A program made the position numbers and the translations under genes. From NCBI GenBank assembly GCA_013115145.1, contig JAAPAO010000203.1, positions 1-53,197 on the forward strand: 53,197 nucleotides of DNA. Reading direction: 5' to 3'. Below, one piece after another: positions 1 through 9,825 of the stretch; position 1 is the first letter of the stretch; each line of letters starts with the position of its first letter. The notes under the pieces were generated by a model, which was not told the DNA's origin, did not search any database, and worked only from the letters and a program-made list of their open reading frames with translations. This stretch comes from Perkinsus chesapeaki (taxonomy: Eukaryota; Perkinsozoa; Perkinsida; Perkinsidae).

Positions 1-394
1 AACCCAACTACTTTTTCTACTCTTTAACTTATGGCTCTTGAGTCGACCAGTGTCCCAGCCAAGGCTCTGAACACTACCCTCCCCCTGGCGTGACGTAGCC
101 CTGCTCCATCCCGGTGTGACAGCCTATAAAACTTCCACGCGTGATAACTTCTACAGCCGGAGGATCAACGGCCATGACAAGGTACCGACTCTAGCCTTGA
201 GTAGCACTAATCATCTACGACTCAGCCGGGATCACCGCCGTTCGGTGGTTCCTGTGCGTATATCGCAGATAATGCCGGTAGACAGACTGCTACGTCACGG
301 TCTAAGACTGTCACGTGGCGCCAAGGTAGGCCAAGTCATCATTCAGAAGGAATCGGGCGACTCAGCCGTGGCCAACTTAGTGTCACATTACACC

Positions 395-1165
395 ATGGAC
401 GTGGCATTGGACTCCACAATGGATTACACCATGGCACCATTTCCAAGCTCAGAATGGCGCCAATTTCGGGCGTCAGGCCCCAATAAAATAATCCACACGG
501 ACTCTCATATCATGGTGGGCGGCTGGTTCCGTGTTATTATGTCACTAACTTTGGCGAGTGTGGCTATCTATGGCGCCCTTAGACTGGGCTGCATGTTATC
601 GGCCGATAATATAATACAGGCGTATGTGTCCCAATGGCGAGTCGAACTGCGGAATCTTCAAGTTGGCCCCGACCCTGCTTCATTTGGTATTCCTTCCGAT
701 CGCACAAGGTGCCTCACTTTTGGTTCGGATGGTTACGTCAACATTTCGTTTGTGGTTTCGTTTACTAACAATCCTTCATGGCTGGAGGTTTACATAGAAT
801 CAGCCCAAATATTGGAGCCCGATGTAACCCATAGTCGGCTAAGGGCTCGGACGGCGCCCTTCAAAGGCGACGGCGAGGTGATCGTCCATCACAGAGTGCC
901 CTCTGATTCTGTGCGCCGACTAAGTTATATCTCCCTGTGGAACATAACGCGGGCAGTGGAAGTGACTAATGTGCAAATAACTCTCGCTGCCCAGTTCTCT
1001 CTCTTCGGTTACAAGAGGGAAAGGCAGTTCCATATCCTAGCATGGGCAGCAGTGTACAACACAGCCCAGAGAAAGCTGGGCTCCGTCAACTCCAACCTCG
1101 GAATGGTACAGGGAGTCGCGTCTGACTTGGAATTATTCTGTGCACCTCTTCTCCTTCATTGCTAG
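395..1165 (+). CDS. LEA2-like single-pass membrane protein, copy A
   Basis: One open exon of about 256 codons. The frame is open upstream to base 116, but this Met matches the start of the paralogue at 4729. One hydrophobic segment near residues 44-66 (MSLTLASVAIYGALRLG) is followed by about 190 residues outside the membrane, with N-glycosylation sequons (NIS, NPS, NIT). The stretch around YVNISFVVSFTNNPSWLEVY recalls the beta-sandwich of LEA_2/WHy proteins (N-terminal helix, then NPxWLxV); this family link is inference. Copy B shares the TM helix, the VELRNLxV block, the TNNPxWLEVYI block and the APFKGDGEV block. No partner or pathway can be named. Confidence 0.6.
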   Translation: MDVALDSTMDYTMAPFPSSEWRQFRASGPNKIIHTDSHIMVGGWFRVIMSLTLASVAIYGALRLGCMLSADNIIQAYVSQWRVELRNLQVGPDPASFGIPSDRTRCLTFGSDGYVNISFVVSFTNNPSWLEVYIESAQILEPDVTHSRLRARTAPFKGDGEVIVHHRVPSDSVRRLSYISLWNITRAVEVTNVQITLAAQFSLFGYKRERQFHILAWAAVYNTAQRKLGSVNSNLGMVQGVASDLELFCAPLLLHC

Positions 1166-2514
1166 TAGTATATTGGCCCTAGCAAGCAATTATAGGATAA
1201 TAACAAACGAAAACACCATCGCGACGAACTTCTCGTCGGTTGTTGATCACACTTCATTTATGTATGGGAGGAACTTATCGTTGTTCGAAGGCCCACCAAA
1301 CAGGTCCCCCCCCCGAGGAGCGCGATTCCACGTGCTTAGCAGCTTCCTGACTGTAGTTTCGTTCTCTCTATTAGGGATTGAGTTGATAGTTAATTATGTC
1401 CTGTCAGTTGGGCTCAAGTTCTTGCGCCCCTCTTGTTCACCAAGCTTTTGACGATGTGCCACTCTAGAAAGTGGAAGACTCGGTTCACTGATGAGAAGCT
1501 CATGTACCTGTGTCGGTAATAATCATGACCTTTCCCCGATTGACGGCGGCGAGTGCAATCAACCCGCGCATGCTTTCACTGTGTACGATGATGATACGGT
1601 GTCCGTGCAAGACAGTCAGTGTTGGTAACGCCACTCTCGGCAGCTGACCAGACTATTCAATTGAACCGGTCCTCAATAACGAGAAATACGCAGCGTCATC
1701 ATCAATACAGCTGACCATACCAAGCCTTGTCTCTTGACAGTAAAGCGACATACCGATCGCAGTACGAATTTTATCTGAAACCGAAAGATACTCGGCACGC
1801 AAGATACCAAATCCCAAGTGGCATCAGGATGGAGCGGCCCCGACTTCACCGTTATGCACTACTGTCATATATAATCCTTCCGTTCTCCTCGGAGAGTGGT
1901 TCTTCCTTTGAATGTCCCCTTTCACAAGTCACCCGCTTACGAGTACGAACTTAAGTAGAATCGTTTCATCTGTGAGGTAAGTTGGCTAAGGTCACTTCAA
2001 CCCGCCTCACCCTCAAGGTAAGGAGCATCAGCCTCACCGGGTAAGACCTAAAGTAGTACGAGTAAACCCGTAAACTTTTTTGACTTGCCTTACTAAGTTC
2101 TTACCAACTCAATCAACTTGCCGGTGAACCACCCATACCCAAGCCTTACCGCTGAAAATACGGTCCCTCCCGCACTTCGCCCCTCTGAGCTTCATACACA
2201 CTCCGAGAGAAACCAAAGCTCTGTTTTTGGCTCTTGTACTTGGCGCCGTCAATTCCCCATCGCTCCTACAGTCGCGCACTTAAGTGAAGAACCCAATACC
2301 GCACATCATCTCAAAGCATTGATGATCCGTATCTTCGGCATAGCTCTGTGTTTGTGAGTTTATAGTCCACCGCCGAAAATGGCTTAGTTAGACTATCCAT
2401 ACTATGTCCGGTGTGTTCAACTGCCGGGAAAGTTTAATGCCTATACTGTTTTTTCACTGTATGGTATCCACAGCTTCGGTAATGGAAAATTGTGCAGTCT
2501 CGTAACCTTTCCAA
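1166..2514. other. region without recognised gene
   Basis: Only short open frames in several phases, without the phase-consistent exon chains seen elsewhere. It probably holds the 3' end of copy A and the promoter of the gene starting at 2515. Nothing else is recognised. Confidence 0.4.
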
Positions 2515-3737
2515 ATGCACGGCTTCCTACGATTCTTGACTAACGGTTGCGGGGGAGCTTGCGACGCTGCTGGAGCTTGTCGGGAAAAGATACCTCCCAG
2601 CCCGGTTGAGGTTGTGGAGAGCGGTGAGCACACCGATGTTTACTATTGGGCATCTTTTGGTATTCAGAAGAGCCTGGATATGAGCCTGTGAACGATGATG
2701 ATTGCGAAACTGCGGACATACCGGAATGGAACGACCTTATGTAAATAGCTTTGAAACACTGGCGATGGCCAGCTGGCCCTTTCGTACCCATCAGAGTTCC
2801 ACGCTTCGATACGGCTACCTCGAGCCCCAGCTACCATGGCCGGAGCGATCGGGCATCCTGTAGTGGCTAATCTTGCCCAAAGCGAATACCTTTTCCGCTT
2901 ATCAGGCATGGAGTCCTTTGATGGATCGACGCGCGCTGAAAGCTCGCGTGGATGCTCAGAAGGCACGGGCGATAAACAGAAGCTGAGAGTAACGTTAATA
3001 GCGTATTAAGCTTGTAGCGTCTTCTTAGCAACTGGTTCGAGACTTCACAGCAAAGGCTGCCTCCGGAGTGGCGTGCTGGCAAGTTGACCTACGCAGTGGG
3101 AGGGTTCACAAGGCTATGTAAGCACCTTCACCATATTATCGTTCTAGCTAATGTGACAACACCTCTTAATTTCACACTGGCGAGTTGATAGTACTATGTT
3201 CAGGTATCAAATTGATAACGAACTTCGGCGACTAATACTCGCAACTGATGAGGACGTTCGGCAGTGTCCGCCATTGTCCTGCGACATAGCCGATATAGTT
3301 GAATTTATGCGTGCCGAAGAGTCTCTAACTTTGTTGGTAAGAGCCTCTACTGGTAGAGCCCGACCTCATTCTCAGGAGTATCCCTCTGTCCAGGACTCGC
3401 TGACACCGGAAGAGATTAATCGAATGATTTTCCTGCAAGTAAAGGCACGGACTCGGCCAGCCGACGGCCGTTCTCCGTAGGTATACCATCACGACCTTGA
3501 AGACGTTGAGGTGGTGGCATTCTTGGAGACTTCCCGGAATGATAGAGAAGTGTTCCTAGCAGGCATGAATATCCTACAGTGCGTATCCCTGACAAGCGTG
3601 CCTTCCACTTTCTTCGAATGCAGGATATACACCCAAGCTGCGGCGTTTGGAAGATCCACCGAAGGATGAAGGAGCGACGTTGTTGTGCTGCAACTGTGTC
3701 GGCGGCGCCACGACGGAGACACATTTCGAATGAATGA
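2515..3737 (+). CDS. nine-exon protein of unknown function
   Basis: Reconstructed exons 2515-2623, 2668-2740, 2795-2859, 2906-2988, 3029-3117, 3204-3336, 3376-3438, 3481-3582, 3624-3737 give 276 residues with every phase kept. Seven of the eight introns are 39-54 nt. An in-frame TAG at 3478-3480 falls inside a 42-nt intron, so it is no defect. The N-terminus is Cys-rich (NGCGGACDAAGAC). An acidic stretch (NDDDCETADIPEWND) follows, then a folded-looking part (LVRDFTAKAASGVACWQVDL, then VYHHDLEDVEVVAFLETS) and a basic tail rich in Arg. The middle part could be a PH-like fold, a weak guess. No family is recognised. Confidence 0.6.
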
Positions 3738-4207
3738 ATACATGCTGCTACGTTACTCTCGAGTCTAAAATATTTGATTTCTGCTTTGCTTCGATTGTGT
3801 TCTATATTTAAGTGGATAAGCTACCCTAAAAGATAGTTATAAATCCTTCAAGATAGAAATACACCCCACGGAAGTCAAAGTGTACAATCCTTGCAGATCG
3901 CATTAATTGTTGTGAAACCCTTGTTGACTTGCTACACCAACTTGAGTGATCATTTTAGTCGAGCTGACAACTGCACTGTATTGTCCATTAAGCGGGACCA
4001 GCTTCGAATGGACCTTCGATCCCTAAGGAACCCCTCCACTTCGGAAGGGCGGCAATCTTTGGAAGTTCCAACGGTTGATTCCCCACTTTCTTCGAGGATG
4101 GTACAAGGTGTCTCTCTTCAACGTTCGGGTGTGCAGCGCTTCGCCACTACTACTCAGCTATATAGTACATAAATCCCATTATTTGACCCGAAGTCAAGTT
4201 ACTTGAC

Positions 4208-4236
4208 TCCTTCATACTTGACTCAAGTATGAAGGA
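4208..4236. repeat. perfect 14-bp inverted repeat (hairpin)
   Basis: Arms TCCTTCATACTTGA and TCAAGTATGAAGGA are separated by a single base. It lies between the two genes and could be a terminator-like fold or a tiny MITE remnant. Confidence 0.8.
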
Positions 4237-4728
4237 ATTATTTGTATAATTCATGTGGAGCCACCTCTAAGAACTCCTTCAAATCCTTATGCCATAACTA
4301 CAGTCGCGTTCTCTCGTCTCGTCTCCACCAGTGTCACTCACACCTTCGCATACCCTCCAGCCCATCCTGCTAGTAAGACATCAAGCGCGTCTTGATCTGC
4401 GGTAAACGCCAGAAACATTCATCCAACTCGTCTGCGCATTGACCCTTGGTTTTCGGCGCACGGCGCCTTGCCTGAAGAAGGAGCCAGGAGGCATCCTCAA
4501 CAACGGTATTCCATGCTGATTGACCTTCAACTGTGGGCATTCATCGTACAGTTGCAAGAGCTGGACACTCACAGATAACCTCACAGTCCTATGGTGCTGA
4601 GCGATAAAACAATCGATTGAGTTTGAGAAATTGGTGCCCGGGGCCGAAGGAGCTGGGGTGACTGTCTCCGCGCCTTGGTGACACCGAACTCGTCGCCGAT
4701 GAGCCGTCTATCGATTCTCATATTCACT

Positions 4729-5478
4729 ATGGATCTCGACGTGAAAATGGGTCACCTTTTTGAGCTTGATCCAAGTATTCGTTTCCAAGCGAAGTACGGA
4801 GATTCGGAGCATCCGAAGGGAACATGGTACCGTGTTATTATGTCATTAACCTTGGCATGTACGGCTATCTATGGCGCACTCAGGATCGGTTTTTCACTAT
4901 CGGTCGACAATATAATAGAAGCGTACGTGTGGCAATGGCGGATCGAACTGCGTAACCTTGAAGTTAGTCCCGACCCTGCTACATTTGGCGATCTGGTTAA
5001 TACTACAGCGTGTATCGTTTCTGGTCCAGAAGATTATGTTAATATTTCATTCATTCTATCGATAACCAACAATCCTCCATGGCTGGAAGTTTATATCACT
5101 TCAGTGCGGGTCATTGAACCGGACTTGGATGGTATCCAGCTTAGAGCTCGGTCTCCACCATTTAAGGGCGACGGTGAGGTTCTCGTTCGGCAAGGAATTC
5201 AAGCGTATCGTGTGACGAGAGAGAAGTACAGAGAGTTGTGGGCCGTGGCAAACTTCGACACAGACTCCGCTCTATGGCTTGCACTCGATGTTCGGTTCTC
5301 AATTTTTGGTTATCAGGTAGATGGCCTCACTGTGAGAGGCTATGTAATACATAGTGCCCCGACCAGAGCGAATGATACTGAGGGTGCCTTACCACCTACC
5401 GACCGCTGGTTTGGCCCTATAGGCACATTCGGGAGAGACGACCTCTCCCTCCTGCTCCCAGCCTGTTTCACAATGTAG
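4729..5478 (+). CDS. LEA2-like single-pass membrane protein, copy B
   Basis: About 249 residues, intronless, same strand as copy A and about 3.5 kb downstream. Starts MDLDVKMGHL; TM helix near residues 33-55 (MSLTLACTAIYGALRIG). The rest is a predicted beta domain with NIS and TNNPPWLEVY. The two copies align without large gaps through GDGEV and then diverge in the C-terminal fifth, so selection seems to hold the TM and the sandwich core. The N-terminus faces the cytosol if the positive residues before the TM follow the usual rule. Function unknown. Confidence 0.6.
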   Translation: MDLDVKMGHLFELDPSIRFQAKYGDSEHPKGTWYRVIMSLTLACTAIYGALRIGFSLSVDNIIEAYVWQWRIELRNLEVSPDPATFGDLVNTTACIVSGPEDYVNISFILSITNNPPWLEVYITSVRVIEPDLDGIQLRARSPPFKGDGEVLVRQGIQAYRVTREKYRELWAVANFDTDSALWLALDVRFSIFGYQVDGLTVRGYVIHSAPTRANDTEGALPPTDRWFGPIGTFGRDDLSLLLPACFTM

Positions 5479-6261
5479 AGGTTGAAGTTGACACTTCTTC
5501 GTATCATTTTCATATACCGTACTTCTTGTGAGGATAGATTGGCTTCTAGCGGCCTACTGAGGTAACCTCGACCTGGTAAACTAAACGTTATCTTATAAGG
5601 TGAAACACGATGGACGGTCTTCCAATGGCGTTGCCAGCACACACCGCCGACTTGTATACCTGGAGTATTGATCGACCCAACTTGGCCCTTGGTTTGAGGG
5701 TATGGTATGGCGGGCCCTCGCTGGTATGGTCCACTAATGGTACGCATCTTTTAGGACGGCGGTCGATGCCCAGTTCTGAATCTTTGATTGTCGTAATGGA
5801 CGGTTTGCCTTGGTATCCTGAACTAAATGCAGTGTCTCGACTGGGAGCAACGATACCAACTGCTGCCGATCGGTTGGCTGTGTTGTGAAGCGAAAGAGTG
5901 TAACACGATTTCAAGTCTTTGCCGTTTTCGCTCGTTCTCACTTTAAAAGCCAACACCTCAAGTATCAGCGAGCTTTGAGGAAACCGCCCTGAGGCTCCCA
6001 CAAGATCATCTTTACTATTGATGTACATTTCCAGTTCAAGCGGAGATTGAGTTGTTTATAGTTCGATATGAGCTGTCTTGAGACCATCTGTGATGCCGGC
6101 CACTTTCTGCTTAATAGACTAATAACGCGACTCGAACTAAGGAGCTGAAGCTGGTAATAGCAAATGTGGTTATTCTCCATTCGCGTAGGTGGAGTACAAC
6201 ATATAAAACATCATAAATCCACCTACGCCTCTCATAATAACAGAACCGAGGTCTATCTCCG
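5479..6261. other. unresolved segment, open frames on both strands
   Basis: The + strand has an ORF at 5610-5888 with WSIDRPNLALGLRVW and two MDGLP boxes. The - strand frame 6028-5588 starts MYINSKDDLVGASGRF and could splice at GTGAGA. Neither gives a consistent exon chain, so no gene is called. Confidence 0.3.
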
Positions 6262-6521
6262 ATGAGTCCTGACAAGAATGACAGTGATGGCGAGGAACCC
6301 TTTTGCCAGACGCACTTGATGCGCTAAAACATCCATCCAAAAGATCTACCAAGTCGCGAATAATTTCAACTCAGGGTTTTGTATTTCCAGTGGAGGACTT
6401 GATAAGGAAGTCCAACAATAATACGGAACCGGTCGAACCAACAATGGTGTTGAGCAGTATAACTTGGACTGTTCACCCGCAAACAGGGAAATTGGCGGTA
6501 GGACTCACATCCATCGAGTGA
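6262..6521 (+). CDS. small hypothetical protein with a 26-nt intron
   Basis: Exons 6262-6283 and 6310-6521 join in phase to a 77-residue protein starting MSPDKND and ending AVGLTSIE. Read without splicing, the first ATG soon meets TAA, while the second exon is open throughout. The proposed intron of 26 nt (GT to AG) is unusually short. The C-terminal half (SSITWTVHPQTGKLAVGL) looks beta-like and faintly resembles TWSIDRPNLALGL in the ORF at 5610. No family recognised; the gene could have more exons. Confidence 0.35.
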
Positions 6522-6749
6522 CTGTCAGCCGCCTGTGTAAAGTGACATGAAGGCCCGGGGGACTCCTTCAGCTTGTAGCTCACACGGGTGGTCTCGTATC
6601 TGCAGAGGATGCATACTAGGTTCAAGATAACTATAGTGACGGCTTACTTCATGGACTGCTGCAGTCTCATATTTGACTTCATCAGCTCTTCGAACAAGCG
6701 CCTCATCATTACGTCTTGATTCGTAGCGAACCTGCCAAAGACGAATTCG

Positions 6750-6953
6750 GTGAAAGCAACCGCGGAAGTCCGCCAGCCTCCGGACAGGCGCGATGCTCAC
6801 ATGTTCGCCACCAGCAGGAAGGTGGCAAATATCGGTGGAAATAATCGGCGGAGGAATTCCACTTTTTCAAATGGGAGCATCTTGGACATGAACGGGACGA
6901 AGTCGAAGGCTGTCGGTGACAGAATCCGGCAGTATCTGCGCGCAAGTAGATGA
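6750..6953 (+). CDS. short basic ORF, possible 3' exon
   Basis: About 67 residues, Arg/Asn-rich with a basic C-terminus (VGDRIRQYLRASR). The composition looks coding, but there is no secure start or splice partner. It may be the last exon of a gene whose other exons I could not place. Confidence 0.25.
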   Translation: MKATAEVRQPPDRRDAHMFATSRKVANIGGNNRRRNSTFSNGSILDMNGTKSKAVGDRIRQYLRASR

Positions 6954-7700
6954 CCGGACGGCGGTGGTGAAGGGGTGGGAGGCAGTAGCGCTTAACGACA
7001 CCACGGCTGTACTATCACACGGGAAGCCCTAAACTGCAGTCTACAGCTTGGAACCCGCAAAGTCATAGTAACTACTGCTAGCTTATATTAATTATAAAGT
7101 AGCAGTTCATTATTTGAACCATAAAGTATATCATCCTCGAACTTATGAAATCTTGCGATTCATCTTGAATCTGGCGAACCTTCCCCAGACACTCCAGCGG
7201 GGATTTTAAAGCCAAGAAGATGGACTCACAGTTCGAGAACGAAGTTAGTGAGAAGTAGGGCGAAGGAGGCATTCAACAGAGCTTGGGGGGTCCCGATGGC
7301 CAACGCCGCAGCGAGACATGCACAGAGTATCTAAATGAAGGACATGCAGCGGCGCTGCTGTACAGCAATGTCCAGCTCGTCACCACCTGTACGAATCCCG
7401 ACTGCACCAAAACAGCTGTGACTGTGGGAATCTCGTCACTTTCGCCGGTCTGAGGGTAAAAGTAGCATTGTTATGAGAAGACAAGACATAGCATGGATGA
7501 TACGATGATTGTGTTAGTTGTCCCGCTTCTACTGTATCCTATATCGATACGTATCGCCGTCGATACGTAAATTGTGTTGCTAGCGCGGGTCTGCAAAACT
7601 AGGGCTACTTGAGATGTTTTATACACGTATTAGTATTGTGCCCTAATCGGAGGGATGTATTTATAGAACTATCTGTATGTCCATTGGAACTGTATCGAAT
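6954..7700. other. region without recognised gene
   Basis: Low-complexity and AT-leaning sequence with no consistent exon chain. Nothing recognised. Confidence 0.4.
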
Positions 7701-7710
7701 ATTAACCATA

Positions 7711-7720
7711 TCATCATCAA

Positions 7721-7758
<38 letters not shown>

Positions 7759-7765
7759 ACAACAA
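7711..7765. repeat. (ATC)n microsatellite
   Basis: About 16 ATC/CAT triplets with one interruption, ending in AACAAC. Either strand is open across it, giving poly-Ser, poly-Ile or poly-Asp frames; those are shadows of the repeat, not genes. Confidence 0.95.
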
Positions 7766-7940
7766 CCCTCATCTGTCTTTGGTTATCGATGATTGGATTC
7801 ACGAAAGACACTCTTTAACAAGTGAAATGAGTGCATATATTCGACCTTGGCAGCACAGACGCCGTATCCGAATTCAGCCGCTGCGGTTGCGTTTCGACAG
7901 AAATGGACTTTTTTGAATGGAGCTCTCAGAAATTAGGTGC

Positions 7941-8304
7941 TTACTCTGACATCAGATATGTATACCCATGAATACCCTGACTTATATTTAAATAGGGAGC
8001 TTCTGAGCCCGCTAAAACCCCACCTACCATCTGCATAATATCTCCATACACATTGTACTCAGCGCGTCTCTTAGCTTTACCAACAACAGCGAAGGCTTCA
8101 TCGTACCTATCAGAACATCATCTCCTCGGCATCTTCCTCAACTCACTTTTCTCGCTCTTTGCGTCCCTCGGCTTCAGCTGTCAGCTTCTTGTACATCTCG
8201 TAGACCTCAACGTGCTGAGAATCTTTTCGCACCCCCAAGATTTGGTAATAGTTCGGAGTGCTTGCCACGAAGGCATAATAGAACATACCGACAATGACGA
8301 CCAT
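7941..8304 (-). CDS. membrane-anchored J-like protein lacking HPD
   Basis: Exons 8304-8147, 8106-8028, 7976-7941 are in phase; introns are 40 and 51 nt. The protein starts MVVIVGMFYYAFVAS, a short TM anchor. NYYQILGV (J-domain helix I) follows, then a charged helix pair and KRRAEYNVYGD, the helix IV ending typical of DnaJ domains. Family members carry His-Pro-Asp between helices II and III; here that loop has no HPD, so it should not stimulate Hsp70 in the usual way. Likely in the ER or another endomembrane. An acceptor (TTTTAG) stands just before the Met, so an upstream exon may add residues. Confidence 0.55.
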
Positions 8305-8502
8305 CGCTATCTAAAACAACCAAACGATCCTTGGGCAACTCAAACACATCCCGAGGACCGGGCGGGTCCTCGGCTGCTGCAGTAGCGAACAGCGAGCTAC
8401 ATCACTGCTGCGGTTGGATAGGCTAATGCTGACGATAACGTATATCGTGTCAAGTAGCCAGACTTTTCTAGAGACCCTCCAATTCATCGAATTCCACTTC
8501 CC

Positions 8503-9243
8503 ACTAGATCGAGAGCAGCACGCTTCAAGCTTCACGGTATCATCCGACTAACGATGCAAACTCTAACACCCGAATCGATATAAGTACTAATAGTACTGGG
8601 AATCACCAGACGACCCCAGACGACCTGGACAGGGCATTCGAGGCGTTCATGCGGGAAATTGTGGAAATGGTCCAACATGGCTCAACGAAGCTGTCCTACC
8701 ACGACATTAGGTCTCTTGAAGAGCTGAAGCCTTTGCCTCTGAGACTTGTCGCTCGGGTGGTCCAAAGACAGCAGCACCCTAAGATAGACACAGTAGGGAT
8801 ATAATAGGAGGGCAGTATTACTTCACCAGAGGAACCAGACATATAAATGGCATGAGCACCGCGTCGAGGGGGCAGCTGGTGAGACTGGCAAGATTCATGG
8901 ACAATGTAAAAACTGGTAACTAAACGATGAAAGACTCAACAACATCCTCAGACTCCAAAGCATCTATGAGATTGCCCCTCCTCGGAGCAGGAACCTCTCA
9001 AGAGGATCCATCCAAAGTAACTATGCAATTCAGAGCCGTTGAATCCGTCACCTTCAGCAGATGTGCCAAAGGCCGCCGCCGCCGATGCCGACCTTGCAGC
9101 TCCTAGTGGTGACGAAACAGCAGATGGTCCCGCCAGGATTGCATTCGATGATTGCCTCTGCCATGCAACAGAATCAGCCACCCCTACCAGATCCTCAGAA
9201 ACCTTCATTCTTTTTTAACGTTTACTTGGAGGAATCTGGTTAA
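8503..9243 (+). CDS. multi-exon protein of unknown function (5' end not found)
   Basis: Chain: open exon from about 8503 to 8792, then 8816-8915, 8952-9016 and 9058-9243, all in phase. Introns are 23, 36 and 41 nt. The first part contains DDLDRAFEAFMREIVEMVQ and LEELKPLPLRLVARVVQRQQ, helix-forming and charged. The last exon is Pro/Gln-rich (QRPPPPMPT, MQQNQPPLPDPQKP) and ends VYLEESG. No start Met was fixed. An alternative reading of the last two exons gives an Ala-rich tail and cannot be excluded. Head-to-head with the J-like gene. Confidence 0.4.
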
Positions 9244-9458
9244 ACCACCTCAGCAGCCCCAACTTAACAACAAGCCCAACAATAGCAGAGGCTTCAACGG
9301 TCACGCAGAATCAGTCGAGCAAGGTCGATAGATATTTTTAGTGCAATATGGTTGGTGATGATGATATAACACCACTATATAGGGAGTAGTTTCGGACTCT
9401 TGCCGAATCAGTAAGGTATTAAACATAATCGTTGGGCAGTTCACGCAACCACGCAAGA

Positions 9459-9692
9459 TCAAGTCAACACTTCCATCGCCACAACCGCGATAGTAAGTAG
9501 AACGCTTGGAGGGACATCGGATAGGGACTGCGGCATGGCGCTGAAGGCCAAATCATCGTCGTTAAAATTGGTATACAATCGCTGCTCTCGAACCGAAGGT
9601 GACAGCTCGACCACATCCAGGGGTGGAAGAGTTTGTGCCCAGGGTGCCTCGATGGCTATGAGAAAGTAAAGGATTAAGAGTAGTCGTAGCAT
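9459..9692 (-). CDS. small secreted protein
   Basis: 77 codons from ATG. The N-terminus MLRLLLILYFLIAIEAPWAQ is a clear signal peptide with a likely cut after AWAQ-like residues. The mature part is short and acidic (NFNDDDLAF), and the C-terminus is again hydrophobic (VLLTIAVVAMEVL), so it could instead be a membrane or GPI-like form or have a further exon. It lies downstream of the GWxDH repeat gene on the same strand. Function unknown. Confidence 0.45.
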   Translation of the reverse strand: MLRLLLILYFLIAIEAPWAQTLPPLDVVELSPSVREQRLYTNFNDDDLAFSAMPQSLSDVPPSVLLTIAVVAMEVLT

Positions 9693-9825
9693 AGATTAGG
9701 CAACCAGCAGCAACAGCTGACAAATGATTGCACTGAAAGGTCTCTCCGGTTGCCCCCTGAACTGTTAACGCAGAGCCAGGCAATTTGGACACCGATAGCA
9801 CATGAACATCACACTGCTTCTTCTT

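Noticed and set aside
3478-3480. In-frame TAG suggesting a pseudogene
   Set aside because: A 42-nt phase-0 intron (3439-3480) removes it and the next exon continues in frame.
7605-7916. ORFs with poly-Asp, poly-Ser or poly-Ile
   Set aside because: Translations of the ATC microsatellite.
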